NCBI GenBank assembly: GCA_020636315.1
Contig: JACJYA010000001.1
Span: 737,922 to 801,921 of the forward strand
Length of the DNA stretch: 64,000 nt
Source of the DNA: Lewinellaceae bacterium
GTDB taxonomy: Bacteria; Bacteroidota; Bacteroidia; Chitinophagales; Saprospiraceae
Direction: 5' to 3'
Shown in pieces: positions 34,484 through 44,039 of this stretch. Each line of letters starts with the position of its first letter. Position 1 is the stretch's first letter. Under the pieces are notes generated by a model. It was not told where the DNA came from and searched no databases. It was given only the letters and a program-made list of their open reading frames with translations. Both the position numbers and the translations under genes were made by a program.

Positions 34484-34552
34484 ATTTAATGCCCAATTGA
34501 AGCCAGAAGGCCTTGCCCTTCGGCTCTCCTGCTTCTCAATGGGCAATAATTT

Positions 34553-34592
34553 GGGGCTTGCTCCCGTCTCCCTGACAGCCAGGGCAAGCCCC
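34553..34592 (+). terminator. Terminator separating the T9SS gene from the eCIS block
   Basis: GGGGCTTG / CAAGCCCC outer stem with an inner CCTG-N5-CAGG stem, followed by TTTAT. The remaining 34593-34872 upstream of the sheath gene should hold the eCIS promoter; I see AT-rich DNA but no consensus TTTG/TAnnTTTG pair. Confidence 0.8.
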
Positions 34593-34872
34593 TTTATAAC
34601 CCGAATCGATCCTCGTTCCTGAATAAAATTTTGCATTTATCTATTCATTTTTGTATTTTTATTCCTTTCCATCTCATTTAAGATCAGGATGAAGCCCTTT
34701 TGGGACTCAAGGAGCGAAGCTCTGTAAACCCTACCTGATCCTTCACTTTTCCGGATAATTTTCCTTTGTTTTTTGGTGTCATCGGCAACGAGGCGGATTT
34801 GCCCTTTTTCCGCAAGTGCACCTTCCTTTTTCTGCATATTAACCTGCTTTTCCACTCATAAAAATAGAGATT

Positions 34873-36810
34873 ATGCCAGTTCAACCAACCTATCCTGGCG
34901 TGTATGTTCAAGAGATCCCCAGTGGGGTCCGGACCATCGCCGGAGTTGCTACGTCGATCGGGGCTTTCATTGGCTACTTCAACCGCGGGCCAATGAACCA
35001 GGCCGTTCAGATCTTTAATATGGGCGACTTTGAACGGGAGTTCGGCGGCCTGGAAAGCGACAGCGAGGCCAGTTATGCTATCCAGCAGTTTTTCCTGAAC
35101 GGAGGGACGCAAGCCTATGTCGTACGGGTAGCTTCCGGCAGCCCGGTAGCGGCGAATGCCACCTTAGGGGATTCCTCGAATGCTGAATCTTTCCGGGTTG
35201 CGGCCAAAAACCCTGGTGAATGGGGTAATAATATCCGAGTCCAGGTGGATCACAATACACCGACGGCCGGCGAATTTAACCTGACGGCCACGGAATATGA
35301 CAGCACCGGCAATGTGCTCCGGCAGGAGGTTTTTCTGAACCTTTCGAAAACAAGTACAGACACGAATTATGTGGAGGCCGTCATCAACGATGAATTTTCC
35401 GGTTCTTCCATTATCGTTGTTGAAAATGCCGCTGCGGCAGGCGGTATCCCGGTTCCGAATGGAACGGTTTCAGGCCTGCACGGGTCAAATACCGCCATAC
35501 CGATTACCACGCCCACCGACCTGGACGTCATCCTGAATAGCAGTTCAGTCGGCACAGCTGACCTGGGGCTAACTGCCGGCAATTACGACCTGGCCGACCT
35601 GGCCATCAGCCTGGAAAATGCCATCCGCTCCATCAACCCGCTCAATAAGCTGCTGGCTAATGCATCCGTTGATGTGGTGGAAGAACCAGGGACAGGGTAT
35701 CGCCTGCAGGTTTTTACCGGCCCCGGAAATCCGACGGCGGTGATTTCTTTCGGGGCTGGCGCCGGAAGCACCCTTACCGAATTATTGCTGAACGGCGGCA
35801 CGGAGAATTTGCAGGAATATGTACTGGGACAAAGCGCGGTGACGCCCGGGTTTCAACTCGCTAATTCCAACTCAGACCCTGAAGCAGGCGCCAACGGCGG
35901 ACTGCCCGATGCTACGGCCCTGCGCGGCCTGCAAAACGCTAAAACCGGGATCTATGCCCTGGAAGACGTGGACTTGTTCAATATCCTCCATATCCCTTAT
36001 ACCGGTACGGATAATACTACGACATTTGATGCGGTTCATTCCGAAGCAATTGCGTACTGTGAAAATCGCCGTGCTTTTTATTTGATCGATACACCGGAGG
36101 ACATAGACAACCTGTCGGAGATCAAAAAATGGAAATCGGCTAAAGGCAGCCTGATCCGGAGCAAAAATGTCGCCTTTTATTTTCCACGGGTTAAAATACC
36201 TGACCCTTTGGATAATTACCGCCTTCGTTCCGTCGGAGCCGGCGGCACCGTCGCCGGCCTGTATTCGCGCACCGACAGTAACCGGGGCGTGTGGAAGGCG
36301 CCGGCCGGCACTGAAGCCACCCTGCGCAATGTATCCCAGCTGGACTACGTCCTTACCGATTCGGAAAATGGCGTTTTAAATCCACTGGGGGTCAATTGCC
36401 TGCGCACCTTCCCCGTTTACGGGACCATCTGCTGGGGCGCCCGCACGACGGAAGGCGCTGACGCCCTCGCCTCCGAATGGAAATACATACCGGTCCGCCG
36501 CCTGGCTCTGTTCATGGAGGAAAGCCTGTACCGGGGCCTGCACTGGGCAGTATTTGAACCCAACGACGAACCCTTGTGGGCGCAGATCCGGCTCAATGTC
36601 GGAGCCTTTATGAATAACCTGTTCCGGCAGGGCGCTTTTCAGGGCACTTCGCCCAAAGATGCTTATCTGGTGAAATGCGATAGCGAAACCACCACTCAGA
36701 ACGACATCAACAACGGAGTGGTCAATGTGGTCGTTGGCTTCGCCCCTCTGAAACCCGCCGAGTTCGTCTTTATCAAAATTCAACAGCTTGCTGGTCAAGT
36801 TCAATCCTAA
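34873..36810 (+). CDS. eCIS contractile sheath protein
   Basis: 645 residues of the phage tail sheath family (Afp2-4/Pvc2-4 equivalents). The N-terminus PTYPGVYVQEIPSGVRTIAG with TSIGAFIGYFNRGP is the classic sheath start. The C-terminal linker region LFRQGAFQGTSPKDAYLVK and VNVVVGFAPLKPAEFVFIKI is the extended-arm strand that knits subunits. The middle (about 130-330) is a variable surface domain. Contraction of this sheath drives the inner tube. It opens the co-directional eCIS block; the tube gene follows 13 bp later. Only one sheath gene is present, whereas Afp and PVC have three. Confidence 0.96.
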   Translation: MPVQPTYPGVYVQEIPSGVRTIAGVATSIGAFIGYFNRGPMNQAVQIFNMGDFEREFGGLESDSEASYAIQQFFLNGGTQAYVVRVASGSPVAANATLGDSSNAESFRVAAKNPGEWGNNIRVQVDHNTPTAGEFNLTATEYDSTGNVLRQEVFLNLSKTSTDTNYVEAVINDEFSGSSIIVVENAAAAGGIPVPNGTVSGLHGSNTAIPITTPTDLDVILNSSSVGTADLGLTAGNYDLADLAISLENAIRSINPLNKLLANASVDVVEEPGTGYRLQVFTGPGNPTAVISFGAGAGSTLTELLLNGGTENLQEYVLGQSAVTPGFQLANSNSDPEAGANGGLPDATALRGLQNAKTGIYALEDVDLFNILHIPYTGTDNTTTFDAVHSEAIAYCENRRAFYLIDTPEDIDNLSEIKKWKSAKGSLIRSKNVAFYFPRVKIPDPLDNYRLRSVGAGGTVAGLYSRTDSNRGVWKAPAGTEATLRNVSQLDYVLTDSENGVLNPLGVNCLRTFPVYGTICWGARTTEGADALASEWKYIPVRRLALFMEESLYRGLHWAVFEPNDEPLWAQIRLNVGAFMNNLFRQGAFQGTSPKDAYLVKCDSETTTQNDINNGVVNVVVGFAPLKPAEFVFIKIQQLAGQVQS

Positions 36811-36823
36811 AATGTAATCAGAC

Positions 36824-37348
36824 ATGGCACAATTTTCTGTCAATGCATCACGATTTGACCCTTATAAAAATTTCAAATTCCGCGTCAAATGGGATGGCCG
36901 GTACGTTGCGGGTATCAGTAAAGTGGGAATGTTGAAACGCAGTACGGAAACGGTCGAGCACCGCGAAGGCGGCGACCCCAGCACGGTGCGTAAATCGCCC
37001 GGCCAGACCAAGTATGAACCCATTACTCTCGAAAGGGGCGTCACCCACGACACCGAGTTTGAAAAATGGGCGAATAAGGTCTGGAACCTCGGATCCGGGC
37101 TGGGCTCCGAGGTATCTCTGGCCGATTTCCGCAAGGACATCATCATTGAAGTATATAACGAGGCCGGGCAGGTGGTGCTGGCCTACAAGGTTTACCGGTG
37201 CTGGGCTTCTGAATACCAGGCCCTGCCCGAACTGGATGCCAGCGCCAATGCCGTCGCCATTCAAACCCTTACCCTCCAAAACGAAGGATGGGAACGGGAT
37301 TATGACGTGACGGAGCCCAGCGAACCCACTTTCACGGAGCCTGAATAG
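36824..37348 (+). CDS. eCIS inner tube protein (gp19-like)
   Basis: 174 residues of the T4 gp19-like tail-tube family (Afp1/5 equivalent). Landmarks are NASRFDPYKNFKFRVKWDGR, GISKVGMLKRSTETVEHREG, PGQTKYEPITLERGVTHDTE, FRKDIIIEVYNEAGQ and KVYRCWASEYQALPELDA. Stacked hexamers form the rigid tube through which, or inside which, cargo is carried. Its position directly after the sheath is the usual eCIS order. A second tube-like adaptor is encoded at 43395. Confidence 0.95.
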   Translation: MAQFSVNASRFDPYKNFKFRVKWDGRYVAGISKVGMLKRSTETVEHREGGDPSTVRKSPGQTKYEPITLERGVTHDTEFEKWANKVWNLGSGLGSEVSLADFRKDIIIEVYNEAGQVVLAYKVYRCWASEYQALPELDASANAVAIQTLTLQNEGWERDYDVTEPSEPTFTEPE

Positions 37349-37356
37349 TCCTTCCT

Positions 37357-38091
37357 ATGCAGCATCTTTCCGACCGCAGCCTGTTGCTGCTTTGGGAGCA
37401 GGGGCTTTCGCAATCCCTCATTGAGAAGAGCCTGCGCCTTATTGTTCATACCTTTCCAGGGTTAGACATACAAACGGCGGCAGCCCTTTCCATCGGAGAC
37501 CGGGATGCGCGGCTGCTCAGAATTCGCAAGGCCCTTTTTGGAGAGGCCCTGCAAAATGCCACCCATTGTCCGGCCTGCGGTGAAAAGATCGAATGGGAAA
37601 TGCCCGTATCCGGGCTGGAATTGCAAACCATCCAACCGGCCGCCGAAAGGCCTCAGTTAGAATTCCAATATCAGAATAAGGAACTGGTAATGCGTTTGCC
37701 AAACACCATGGATGTACTGGAGGCTATCGAACTGGAGAGCCCTGAGGAGCAGTCCAACAGCCTGCTCCAGCGCTGCATTCTCCGTTCCAGCCTTCCTTTT
37801 GAACGGGTGGAGGATTATCCGGAGAGCCTGAAATCCGACATCCTGCATCAAATGGAATCGCTCGATCCGCAGGCCAACATTGAAATACAGGTGCAATGCC
37901 CGGCCTGCCAACATGCCTGGAATATGCTCTTTGACATCATGAATTATCTTTGGACGGAGATTGGCCAGCTGGCTCACCGACTGCTGCAGGATGTTTTCCT
38001 GCTCGCCCGCAGCTTTGGCTGGCCGGAAGCGGAGATACTGGCGATGAGCCGCACCCGGCGCAATTGGTATATACAAATGCTGCAATCATGA
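37357..38091 (+). CDS. Putative baseplate-associated protein, T4 gp26-like, with zinc ribbon
   Basis: 244 residues. It carries two CxxC pairs, CPACGEKIEW (about residues 68-77) and CPACQHAW (about 180-187), which look like a zinc ribbon interrupted by a 100-residue alpha/beta region. The C-terminus VFLLARSFGWPEAEILAMSR, RRNWYIQML is a motif I associate with the gp26/gp51-like baseplate or assembly proteins of contractile systems. It begins 8 bp after the tube gene, and its stop overlaps the next start (ATGA). The role in assembly is inferred from family and position. Confidence 0.65.
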   Translation: MQHLSDRSLLLLWEQGLSQSLIEKSLRLIVHTFPGLDIQTAAALSIGDRDARLLRIRKALFGEALQNATHCPACGEKIEWEMPVSGLELQTIQPAAERPQLEFQYQNKELVMRLPNTMDVLEAIELESPEEQSNSLLQRCILRSSLPFERVEDYPESLKSDILHQMESLDPQANIEIQVQCPACQHAWNMLFDIMNYLWTEIGQLAHRLLQDVFLLARSFGWPEAEILAMSRTRRNWYIQMLQS

Positions 38092-38864
38092 GCGGATTCC
38101 TGAAAAATATCATTCATCGCCATGTACACCGGGCCGGGATCATCCAACCCAGAAAACGCGGCTTATTCGAACCCGCCCAGGCGGCCGAACCCGCACCACT
38201 GGAGGCTACGGCGAGCCCTGGCAAGGACAGCCCCCCCCGCCTTTCAGGAAAAGAGCTCCCTACTTCGGAGCCAATGCCGCCGCCTCGCACAGATAACCCG
38301 CCGTTAAAATCTAAATCTGGCGCCGAACGGCAGGAAACTGAAGTAACCAGCCCTTCAGAGGGCCCGCCCCAAAGGAAATTTGAATTGGAAGAGTTGGTTT
38401 TTAAGCCAAAGACACCTCCGGAAAAGCCCGAAATAAAGGCTCCGCCTGTAACGGGCCCGGAATTCAGAGAAGAAGGATTTGCCAGATCCGGAGTGAATAG
38501 CCCTCCGGATGAGGAACAATACAAAGAGACAAATTCAGAGCAGTTCTTATTTGAGGAAACGGACGATTCACCTGAAAAATCACCCCGGGAATTATTCCTG
38601 CGGCTGAAACAGCAGGAGCCCCCCCGGGCTATTACCGCTCAACTCAGGGAAGAAGTCAGAACCAGGATGACTACCTATTTACAGGCCCGGGCGGTTCAGC
38701 CTCCGGGGCAGGAACCACAGAGCCCACCCTCTGTAAAAATCCACATCGGCCGCATTGAGATCAAAGCCGAGAAGGCGGCCGAACGTTCTTCGCAAAAGCC
38801 CGCAAAACCAGCACCGAAAATAAAATCTTTGGACCAAATCCTCCGGGAAAGGGGCCGCAAATAA
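38088..38864 (+). CDS. Disordered proline/charge-rich eCIS-locus protein, function unknown
   Basis: 258 residues from ATG 38088, which overlaps the previous stop as ATGA; longer upstream frames are rejected. Residues 25-190 are rich in Pro, Glu, Lys and Ser with no predicted fold. Near the C-terminus is a short ordered element, VKIHIGRIEIKAEK, and a basic tail ending LDQILRERGRK. A (K/E)IHI(G/D)(R/K) strand also opens the small protein at 42185. Proteins like this occur between tube and cap genes in other eCIS loci, but I know no assigned function. It may be a scaffold or assembly factor. Confidence 0.8.
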   Translation: MSGFLKNIIHRHVHRAGIIQPRKRGLFEPAQAAEPAPLEATASPGKDSPPRLSGKELPTSEPMPPPRTDNPPLKSKSGAERQETEVTSPSEGPPQRKFELEELVFKPKTPPEKPEIKAPPVTGPEFREEGFARSGVNSPPDEEQYKETNSEQFLFEETDDSPEKSPRELFLRLKQQEPPRAITAQLREEVRTRMTTYLQARAVQPPGQEPQSPPSVKIHIGRIEIKAEKAAERSSQKPAKPAPKIKSLDQILRERGRK

Positions 38865-38866
38865 TT

Positions 38867-40177
38867 ATGAGCACCGCTTTAGGCATAGCCTCCGTTACGC
38901 AGGTTCTCAAAAACCTGCTTAACAATGGCCTGATCGAAAACAATATCAGTACCGTAATTGGCACTACTGTGGCGGTTAGTTCCCTTCCGCCCAGCCTGAT
39001 CGACCAGGGCACATCTGCCACCGATACCCAACTCAATTTATTCCTGTACCGGGCCAGTGTCAACACCGGCTGGAATAATGTCGGATACCCTTCCCGGGAT
39101 ACCCGGGGGGAACTGGTGAACAACCCGCCTCTGGCGCTGAACCTGCATTATTTACTTACGGCATTCGGCGACGTAGAACTCCACGCGGAGATATTGCTGG
39201 GTTACGGAATGCAGTTGCTCCATGAAACTCCGGTGCTGGAAAGAGGCAGGATCAGGCAATCCCTCAGCGTTGCTAACCTTCCGGCCAACCTGCAGGCCCT
39301 CTCCGGCTCGGAACTGGCCGATCAGATTGAAATGATCAAGGTGACGCCGGAACCGATCAACGCCGAAGAGATCTCCAAGTTGTGGACAGCCTTTCAAACC
39401 AGATACCGGCCTTCCACGGCTTATCAGGCCACCGTCCTGCTTATCGAGAGCAAAAAACCTACCCGTTCTCCCTTACCGGTCAGGGAAACAGTGTTATACC
39501 CATTCCCCTTCAAGCAACCTGTACTTGAGAAAGTCCTTTCGCAGGTATCAGCCGGGGATCCGATCCTGGAGAACCAGCAAATACTGGTGGGGCATACTCT
39601 GGTGCTCCGGGGGCACAGCCTGAAAAGAGACCCTTTGCACGTTTTGCTCAGTGGCGCCTCCATTTTGATCAACCAGCCTGATGCCACCGACACTGAGGTG
39701 AGGCTCGTATTGCCCGGCAGCCTCAAAGCCGGCATCCAGGGTGTTCAGGTGGTGCACTCCATTGAAATGGGCACACCGGCTCAGGCCCGGCGCATTGTGG
39801 AGTCAAACCTGCTTTCCTTTGTATTGAGCCCTGATCTCAATAATCCGGTTGTTTCCAATACAAATAATACGAGCGGCAACCTGTTTTCGGCGGATATCTC
39901 TGTAGATGTCAGCCCGGCAGTACACCCCTACCAGCGTGCAATATTATTGCTGAACCAGATCAACCTGCCCCCGGGAAGTACTCCGGCTTCCTACAGTTTC
40001 ATTTTGCCCACCACATTCTGGGACTCGAATACCAGCCCGGTGGGAACCCTGCCCTTTGAGGTAACCGGAGTGCTTGAGGGTGACTATCTGATCCGGATAC
40101 AGGTGGATGGGGCAGAAAGCCCACTCACTACCAATAATGTCGGCACTTTCAACGGGCCACAAATTAATATTTCATGA
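38867..40177 (+). CDS. eCIS tail-terminator/cap protein, DUF4255 (Afp16/Pvc16-like)
   Basis: 436 residues. The N-terminal DUF4255 (Pvc16 N) domain begins STALGIASVTQVLKNLLNNG and includes TQLNLFLYRASVNTGWNN and PLALNLHYLLTAFG with HAEILLGYGMQLLHETPVL. The second half is beta-rich, with VLRGHSLKRDPLHVLLSGAS and VRLVLPGSLKAGIQGVQVVH, resembling an Ig/TIG-like domain. Afp16-type proteins stop and cap the growing tube and sheath. The gene follows by 2 bp and its stop overlaps the ATPase start (ATGA). Confidence 0.93.
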   Translation: MSTALGIASVTQVLKNLLNNGLIENNISTVIGTTVAVSSLPPSLIDQGTSATDTQLNLFLYRASVNTGWNNVGYPSRDTRGELVNNPPLALNLHYLLTAFGDVELHAEILLGYGMQLLHETPVLERGRIRQSLSVANLPANLQALSGSELADQIEMIKVTPEPINAEEISKLWTAFQTRYRPSTAYQATVLLIESKKPTRSPLPVRETVLYPFPFKQPVLEKVLSQVSAGDPILENQQILVGHTLVLRGHSLKRDPLHVLLSGASILINQPDATDTEVRLVLPGSLKAGIQGVQVVHSIEMGTPAQARRIVESNLLSFVLSPDLNNPVVSNTNNTSGNLFSADISVDVSPAVHPYQRAILLLNQINLPPGSTPASYSFILPTTFWDSNTSPVGTLPFEVTGVLEGDYLIRIQVDGAESPLTTNNVGTFNGPQINIS

Positions 40178-42183
40178 GCCAGCCAACCAGAGAACAATGG
40201 ACGAGCCTCAACCAGCAATATTTGCTGGCAGCCTTTGAGTTGATCCGGCTGGAAATGGCTTCATACCAGCTGCGAAAGGAAGGAAAAGAGGAGGAAAAAC
40301 GCCTGGCACAACAAAAGAAAACAGTCCAGGACAAGATGTCCCAACTGGAAGAAGGCATGGCCGTTGAGCCCGCTATCCTCACCGTAGCGCGTATTTTTAA
40401 GCTTAGTCATTTCGAAAAACAATTCCTGCTGTTGTGTGCAGGCATGGAACTAGATACCGAACTGGGGCGGCTGGCCCATGAATTGCAAGGTGGCGCGGCC
40501 CCGCCGGCCATCACTTTCGGGCTGGCGCTTTCGGCCCTGCCCGAAGGCCACTGGTCTGCCCTCTCTCCTAACGAACCGCTCCGGTACTGGCAATTGATCG
40601 AATTGGAGAAAACCCGGCAGCTGACTAATGCTCCCTGTGTCATTGATGAACATCTGCTGCATTATTTACTGGGCATCAGCCAACTGGACCACCGGCTACA
40701 CCATCTGATCAGGCCAGCTCCACCGGTTGAGCAATTGGTGCCCTCGCATCAACAACTGGCGGATGAACTCATTGGCATCTTACCAAGGTTCGCCCGGCAG
40801 GGCGCCTATCCCCTGATCCAGATACAGGGAGGCAGCGGCAGGGACAACCTGGCGATCATCAGCCAGGCTTTCAGCACCTATAACCTGGCAACCTTTTATC
40901 TTCCGCTGGCCCTGGTCCCTCATCATTTCCAGGATCTAAAAGAGCTGGTGATCCGCTGGAACCGCACGGCATTACTGAACAATTATGCTTTGTATATAGA
41001 TGCAGAAAACGGAAAGGCATCAGATAAACCCATCGGGCATCAGGTTCTGTATTTGCTCAACCAGCTTCAGGGTGTGGTTGTTTACGGAGGCCAACTGGAC
41101 CGGGCCCATCTGGGCCGCAGCCTGATCACCATCGATGGCCGGAAACCGGAACAAGCCGAACAGGCCTCTCTTTGGAGGGAAACCCTGGCCTCCAGAGTTG
41201 ATCCAATGGATGAAACCATCGGAGAGATTACCTCACAGTTTAACCTGGACGCTCATTCGATCCGAAATTTGTCTAAACTGGCCCTTTCTGATTATCATGG
41301 GAATGGAAATGGTTCCGGAACCCACGGAGGGGTACAAGAGCAATTATGGAAAATTTGCTGTGAACATACCCGGCCGGAGCTGGATCAGCTCGGGCAACGC
41401 ATACAAACCCGGGCCACCTGGGAAGACCTGGTATTGCCGGAAGCCCAGAAGGAGTTGCTCCGACAAATTGAAGTGCAGGTAAAACAGCGCCAGAAGGTGT
41501 ATCACACCTGGGGCTTCGCCGAAAAGAGCAACCGTGGGCTGGGTATCAGTGCCCTCTTTTCCGGAGAAAGCGGCACAGGCAAAACGATGGCCTCCGAAGT
41601 GCTTGCCAATGCTTTGCAACTGGACCTTTACCGGATAGACCTCAGCCAGGTGGTCAATAAATACATCGGAGAGACCGAGAAAAACCTCAAAAAGATCTTT
41701 GATGCGGCTGAAGGAAGCGGCGCCATTCTGCTCTTTGATGAGGCGGACGCCCTGTTTGGCAAGCGGAGTGAGGTCAAGGACAGCCATGACCGCTATTCCA
41801 ATATCGAAGTGAGTTACCTGCTGCAGAAAATGGAAGAATACAAAGGGCTGGCCATCCTGACGACCAACATGAAAAACGCGCTGGATAAAGCTTTTTTGCG
41901 AAGGATCCGCTTCGTCGTTCAATTTCCTTTCCCCGATGCGCAAATGCGGGAGGAGATCTGGAAACGGATCTTCCCCCGGCCAACTCCTGTCGCTGCCCTC
42001 AACCTGAAGAAACTCGCCTCGTTGAACGTAGCCGGCGGAAATATCCGCAACATTGCGTTGAACGCTTCTTTTCTGGCAGCAGGGAAAGGCCAACCCGTTT
42101 CCATGCAGGATATTCAATCGGCAGCAAAAAATGAATACCAGAAGCTGGAAAAACAAATGAGCACTTCCGAATCTCTTTTATAA
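40174..42183 (+). CDS. eCIS AAA+ ATPase (Afp15/Pvc15-like)
   Basis: 669 residues. The C-terminal AAA+ domain has Walker A GESGTGKT at residues 464-471 and Walker B LLFDEAD at about 519-525. Sensor-1 ILTTNMKNALDKAFLRR and arginine residues in RRIRFVVQFPFPD follow. The N-terminal half (about 1-420) is the Afp15-type region. In eCIS this single ATPase is required for particle assembly and possibly cargo loading; it is not a ClpV-type sheath recycler. ATGA overlap with the DUF4255 gene indicates coupled translation. Confidence 0.95.
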   Translation: MSQPTREQWTSLNQQYLLAAFELIRLEMASYQLRKEGKEEEKRLAQQKKTVQDKMSQLEEGMAVEPAILTVARIFKLSHFEKQFLLLCAGMELDTELGRLAHELQGGAAPPAITFGLALSALPEGHWSALSPNEPLRYWQLIELEKTRQLTNAPCVIDEHLLHYLLGISQLDHRLHHLIRPAPPVEQLVPSHQQLADELIGILPRFARQGAYPLIQIQGGSGRDNLAIISQAFSTYNLATFYLPLALVPHHFQDLKELVIRWNRTALLNNYALYIDAENGKASDKPIGHQVLYLLNQLQGVVVYGGQLDRAHLGRSLITIDGRKPEQAEQASLWRETLASRVDPMDETIGEITSQFNLDAHSIRNLSKLALSDYHGNGNGSGTHGGVQEQLWKICCEHTRPELDQLGQRIQTRATWEDLVLPEAQKELLRQIEVQVKQRQKVYHTWGFAEKSNRGLGISALFSGESGTGKTMASEVLANALQLDLYRIDLSQVVNKYIGETEKNLKKIFDAAEGSGAILLFDEADALFGKRSEVKDSHDRYSNIEVSYLLQKMEEYKGLAILTTNMKNALDKAFLRRIRFVVQFPFPDAQMREEIWKRIFPRPTPVAALNLKKLASLNVAGGNIRNIALNASFLAAGKGQPVSMQDIQSAAKNEYQKLEKQMSTSESLL

Positions 42184-42184
42184 T

Positions 42185-42469
42185 ATGAACAGAGAAATTG
42201 AGATCCACATCGATAAACTGGTCCTGGACGGTTACCCGCCCCTCGATGTTAAAGTATTAAAACGGATTATTCAGGAAGAACTAGCCGCCCTGGCCACCGA
42301 ACAAGGCGCCCTTGATCAGCTGGCTCATTCACAACGTATCCGCCGGGTACAGGGAGGGGAACTTACCTACCGCCCCCAACAAAAGACGGCAGAAACAGGC
42401 GCCGGGATAGCGAAAGGTATCATGCAGGCCCTAAAAAGCCCTACTTCTAATGGGGAGAAAAAGCAATAA
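42185..42469 (+). CDS. Small eCIS-locus protein, function unknown
   Basis: 94 residues beginning MNREIEIHIDKLVLDGYPPL. A short beta-hairpin-like start is followed by a helix (LKRIIQEELAALATEQGALD) and a polar tail. Such small proteins beginning IHI-x-(K/R)-L-x-LDG are common beside the ATPase in eCIS loci; I know no function. The gene starts 1 bp after the ATPase stop and overlaps the DUF4157 gene by 20 bp, which supports its being real. Confidence 0.8.
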   Translation: MNREIEIHIDKLVLDGYPPLDVKVLKRIIQEELAALATEQGALDQLAHSQRIRRVQGGELTYRPQQKTAETGAGIAKGIMQALKSPTSNGEKKQ

Positions 42470-43385
42470 AAAGAAAAAAACGGATAACCTCGCCGTTTCC
42501 CTCGGATCGGGAAAGGCCCTGGAAAGGCCTGCCCGGCAGCACATGGAATCTTATTTTCAACACGATTTCAGTGAGGTACGGATATACAGTGGGGAGAGGC
42601 CCGCCCAACTCGCCGGGCAGGCTTCCGCCAATGCATTTACTGTTGGCAACGAAATTGTCTTCGGCCGTGGAAAATACCAACCGGGTAGTCCAGAAGGACA
42701 GGAATTACTGGCCCACGAACTATCGCATGTCATTCAGCAGGAGAAGGAAGGCACAGGCAATAATGCTGAAGGCGAAGCACGGCAAACCGCCGCCGGGTTT
42801 TCCGCCGGCAGGCCCCATAACGCCAACACGCTGGGAGGCGCTCCTGCCGGAGTTTACAAACAGGATAAAAAGGAAAAAGCCGAACCGGAACCCAAACAGG
42901 AAAAGGGGCCAAAAGAAGTAAAAGTTGACGTCAAGCCGGATGCATTGGCAAAACCGGAAAAAAAAGATGAGGCCAAGGCCCCTGCCGAAAAGAAATTGCC
43001 TTCCCGCCTGCCGGTTCCCTGGCTCACGCACGGAAGTTTCAGCGTAGGGCTGCGGTTGGGTTTCCCAAAACCGGAATCAAAAAACACGGGTATGTTTGGC
43101 CCTGACCCCTTAAAAGAGAGTTTGCAGCGTGCCCGGATCATCAACCAGGCCCTTACGGGAAAGGCGCCTTCCGGCTGGGAATCTACCGATAAGGGGAAGC
43201 TGGCGGAAGCTGCCTGGGGCATCTTTTCTACCCATATTGCTCCCGGCCTGGCCAGTAAGGTGGCGGACGGGTTAAAAGTTCCAACTGATTCCGGCAGGTT
43301 TTCTTATGAATTAGACGCCATTCTGATCACTGATTTCAGTAAAGAGATCGGAGGAGGTATAAGTTTTACCCTGAAGTGGAAATAA
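42450..43385 (+). CDS. DUF4157 protein encoded within the eCIS structural genes
   Basis: 311 residues. The DUF4157 domain is near the N-terminus (about 28-95): RQHMESYFQHDFSEVRIYSG, ANAFTVGNEIVFGRGKYQPG and LLAHELSHVIQQ with an HExxH motif. A Lys/Glu/Pro-rich linker (about 130-185) leads to a C-terminal domain of about 125 residues, starting PWLTHGSFSVGLRLGFP and ending GGGISFTLKWK, that I cannot assign. DUF4157 is the domain most associated with eCIS loci. Lying between ATPase and tube adaptor rather than among cargo genes, this one may be a structural or loading component. It overlaps the preceding gene by 20 bp. Confidence 0.9.
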   Translation: MGRKSNKKKKTDNLAVSLGSGKALERPARQHMESYFQHDFSEVRIYSGERPAQLAGQASANAFTVGNEIVFGRGKYQPGSPEGQELLAHELSHVIQQEKEGTGNNAEGEARQTAAGFSAGRPHNANTLGGAPAGVYKQDKKEKAEPEPKQEKGPKEVKVDVKPDALAKPEKKDEAKAPAEKKLPSRLPVPWLTHGSFSVGLRLGFPKPESKNTGMFGPDPLKESLQRARIINQALTGKAPSGWESTDKGKLAEAAWGIFSTHIAPGLASKVADGLKVPTDSGRFSYELDAILITDFSKEIGGGISFTLKWK

Positions 43386-43394
43386 ATTCAATCT

Positions 43395-44039
43395 ATGTCA
43401 TCACCACTTTCTCCTAAAACCCTAAAAGGCGGCATCGTACTGCTGGACCCCGTGTCTTCCGCGGTGCAGAAGATCATCCCCCTGCAATACAACCCCGAGA
43501 AGATATCCCGCTCTTTACAGCCCCAGGGGCCCGGTGAAGGCAGTGGCCAGGCTTCCGCTATGCGCCTGGTAGGGCCTCCGGTAGAGACTTATACCATAGA
43601 AGCAGAGATCGATGCCACAGACTTTCTGGAAGTAGAAGACCGCCAAACGCTGGAAGAAGGCCTTCAGCCGGCATTGGCCGTTTTGGAGGCGATCGTTTAT
43701 CCCAAAAGCAGTAAACTGGTGGCCAACAATAAGCTGGCGGCTGCGGGTAGCCTGGAGATCCTGCCCGAAGAAAGCCCCCTGGTATTGTTCATCTGGAGCA
43801 AAAACCGGGTGATGCCGGTACTGATCACCGAATTCAGCATAACCGAAGAAGCCTTTGACGCCAACCTGAACCCCATCCGGGCCGCCATCAGCCTGAGTTT
43901 ACGGGTGCTCAACGTCAATGACCTCGGGTTTGAACATAAAGGAGGGAACCTCTACATGGCTTACCACCAACAAAAAGAACAATTAGCCAACAAGTACACC
44001 TCAGGCAACCTGGGCACACTTGGCCAAAATTCTATCTGA
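43395..44039 (+). CDS. CIS tube-like spike adaptor (Afp7/Pvc7 N-terminal part)
   Basis: 214 residues of the contractile-injection-system tube-protein family. It starts with KGGIVLLDPVSSAVQKIIPL, QYNPEKISRSL, then TYTIEAEIDATDFLEVEDRQ and PLVLFIWSKNRVMPVLITEF with FDANLNPIRAAISLSLRVL. It probably bridges tube and hub. In Afp and PVC the equivalent protein carries a C-terminal LysM domain; here that domain is a separate gene joined by a TGATG overlap. Confidence 0.9.
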   Translation: MSSPLSPKTLKGGIVLLDPVSSAVQKIIPLQYNPEKISRSLQPQGPGEGSGQASAMRLVGPPVETYTIEAEIDATDFLEVEDRQTLEEGLQPALAVLEAIVYPKSSKLVANNKLAAAGSLEILPEESPLVLFIWSKNRVMPVLITEFSITEEAFDANLNPIRAAISLSLRVLNVNDLGFEHKGGNLYMAYHQQKEQLANKYTSGNLGTLGQNSI

